Shown here: positions 7,651 through 7,674 of the stretch, piece after piece
How positions within the stretch are numbered: position 1 is the stretch's first letter
How the letters are laid out: the number at the start of each line of letters is the position of its first letter
Source: Clostridia bacterium
GTDB taxonomy: Bacteria; Bacillota; Clostridia; Christensenellales; Borkfalkiaceae
NCBI GenBank assembly: GCA_017421905.1
Contig: JAFOHH010000126.1
Span: forward strand, 1 to 7,674
Direction of reading: 5' to 3'
Length of the DNA stretch: 7,674 bases
Position numbers and translations under genes: made by a program
The notes under the pieces: model-generated
The model's database searches: none
Seen by the model: only the letters and a program-made list of their open reading frames with translations
What the model was told of the DNA's origin: nothing

Positions 7651-7674
7651 GATTATATCTTGCGACCTAAAGCC

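Overview
The window is ordinary bacterial chromosome, almost fully coding and all on the + strand. It most resembles a Bacillota genome, probably a gut-associated member of the Clostridia. Support for this comes from strong AGGAGG-type ribosome binding sites, a GyrB without the large C-terminal insertion seen in E. coli, a maf gene directly joined to an mreB-type gene (in Bacillus these belong to the maf-radC-mreBCD cluster), and a glycoside hydrolase of a type common in gut bacteria. The class assignment is inference; the order cannot be fixed from this sequence.

Layout. Bases 1-3906 hold the gyrase operon: the 3' two thirds of gyrB (5' end outside the window) and complete gyrA, 12 bases apart. 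A 231-base gap (3907-4137) contains several small dyads, a clear intrinsic terminator (4060-4087) and a hairpin just ahead of the next gene. Bases 4138-5696 hold a two-gene unit, maf and an mreB-like gene, overlapping by ATGA and closed by an intrinsic terminator at 5701-5721. A 173-base gap then carries an 8-bp inverted repeat, A-tracts and an extended -10 promoter. That promoter drives a lone gene (5870-7525) for a right-handed beta-helix protein that I assign to the GH110 alpha-galactosidase type. The last 149 bases carry four copies of a 17-bp stem-loop element, running towards the right edge.

How the parts work together. GyrB and GyrA form the A2B2 DNA gyrase, which introduces negative supercoils. 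Maf is a house-cleaning nucleotide pyrophosphatase and the MreB-like protein belongs to the actin-like cell-shape family. The pair is probably co-translated, but mreC and mreD are absent here. The beta-helix enzyme is a separate transcription unit and looks cytoplasmic, which would fit breakdown of imported galactosides.

Most noteworthy points: the MreB-like protein appears to have lost both residues that position the attacking water for ATP hydrolysis; the GH110-type protein keeps a three-Asp active-site pattern but lacks a signal peptide; and the repeated stem-loops downstream of it are unexplained. I see no mobile element, CRISPR array, tRNA, rRNA or defence system, and nothing that clearly amounts to a new multi-gene system.
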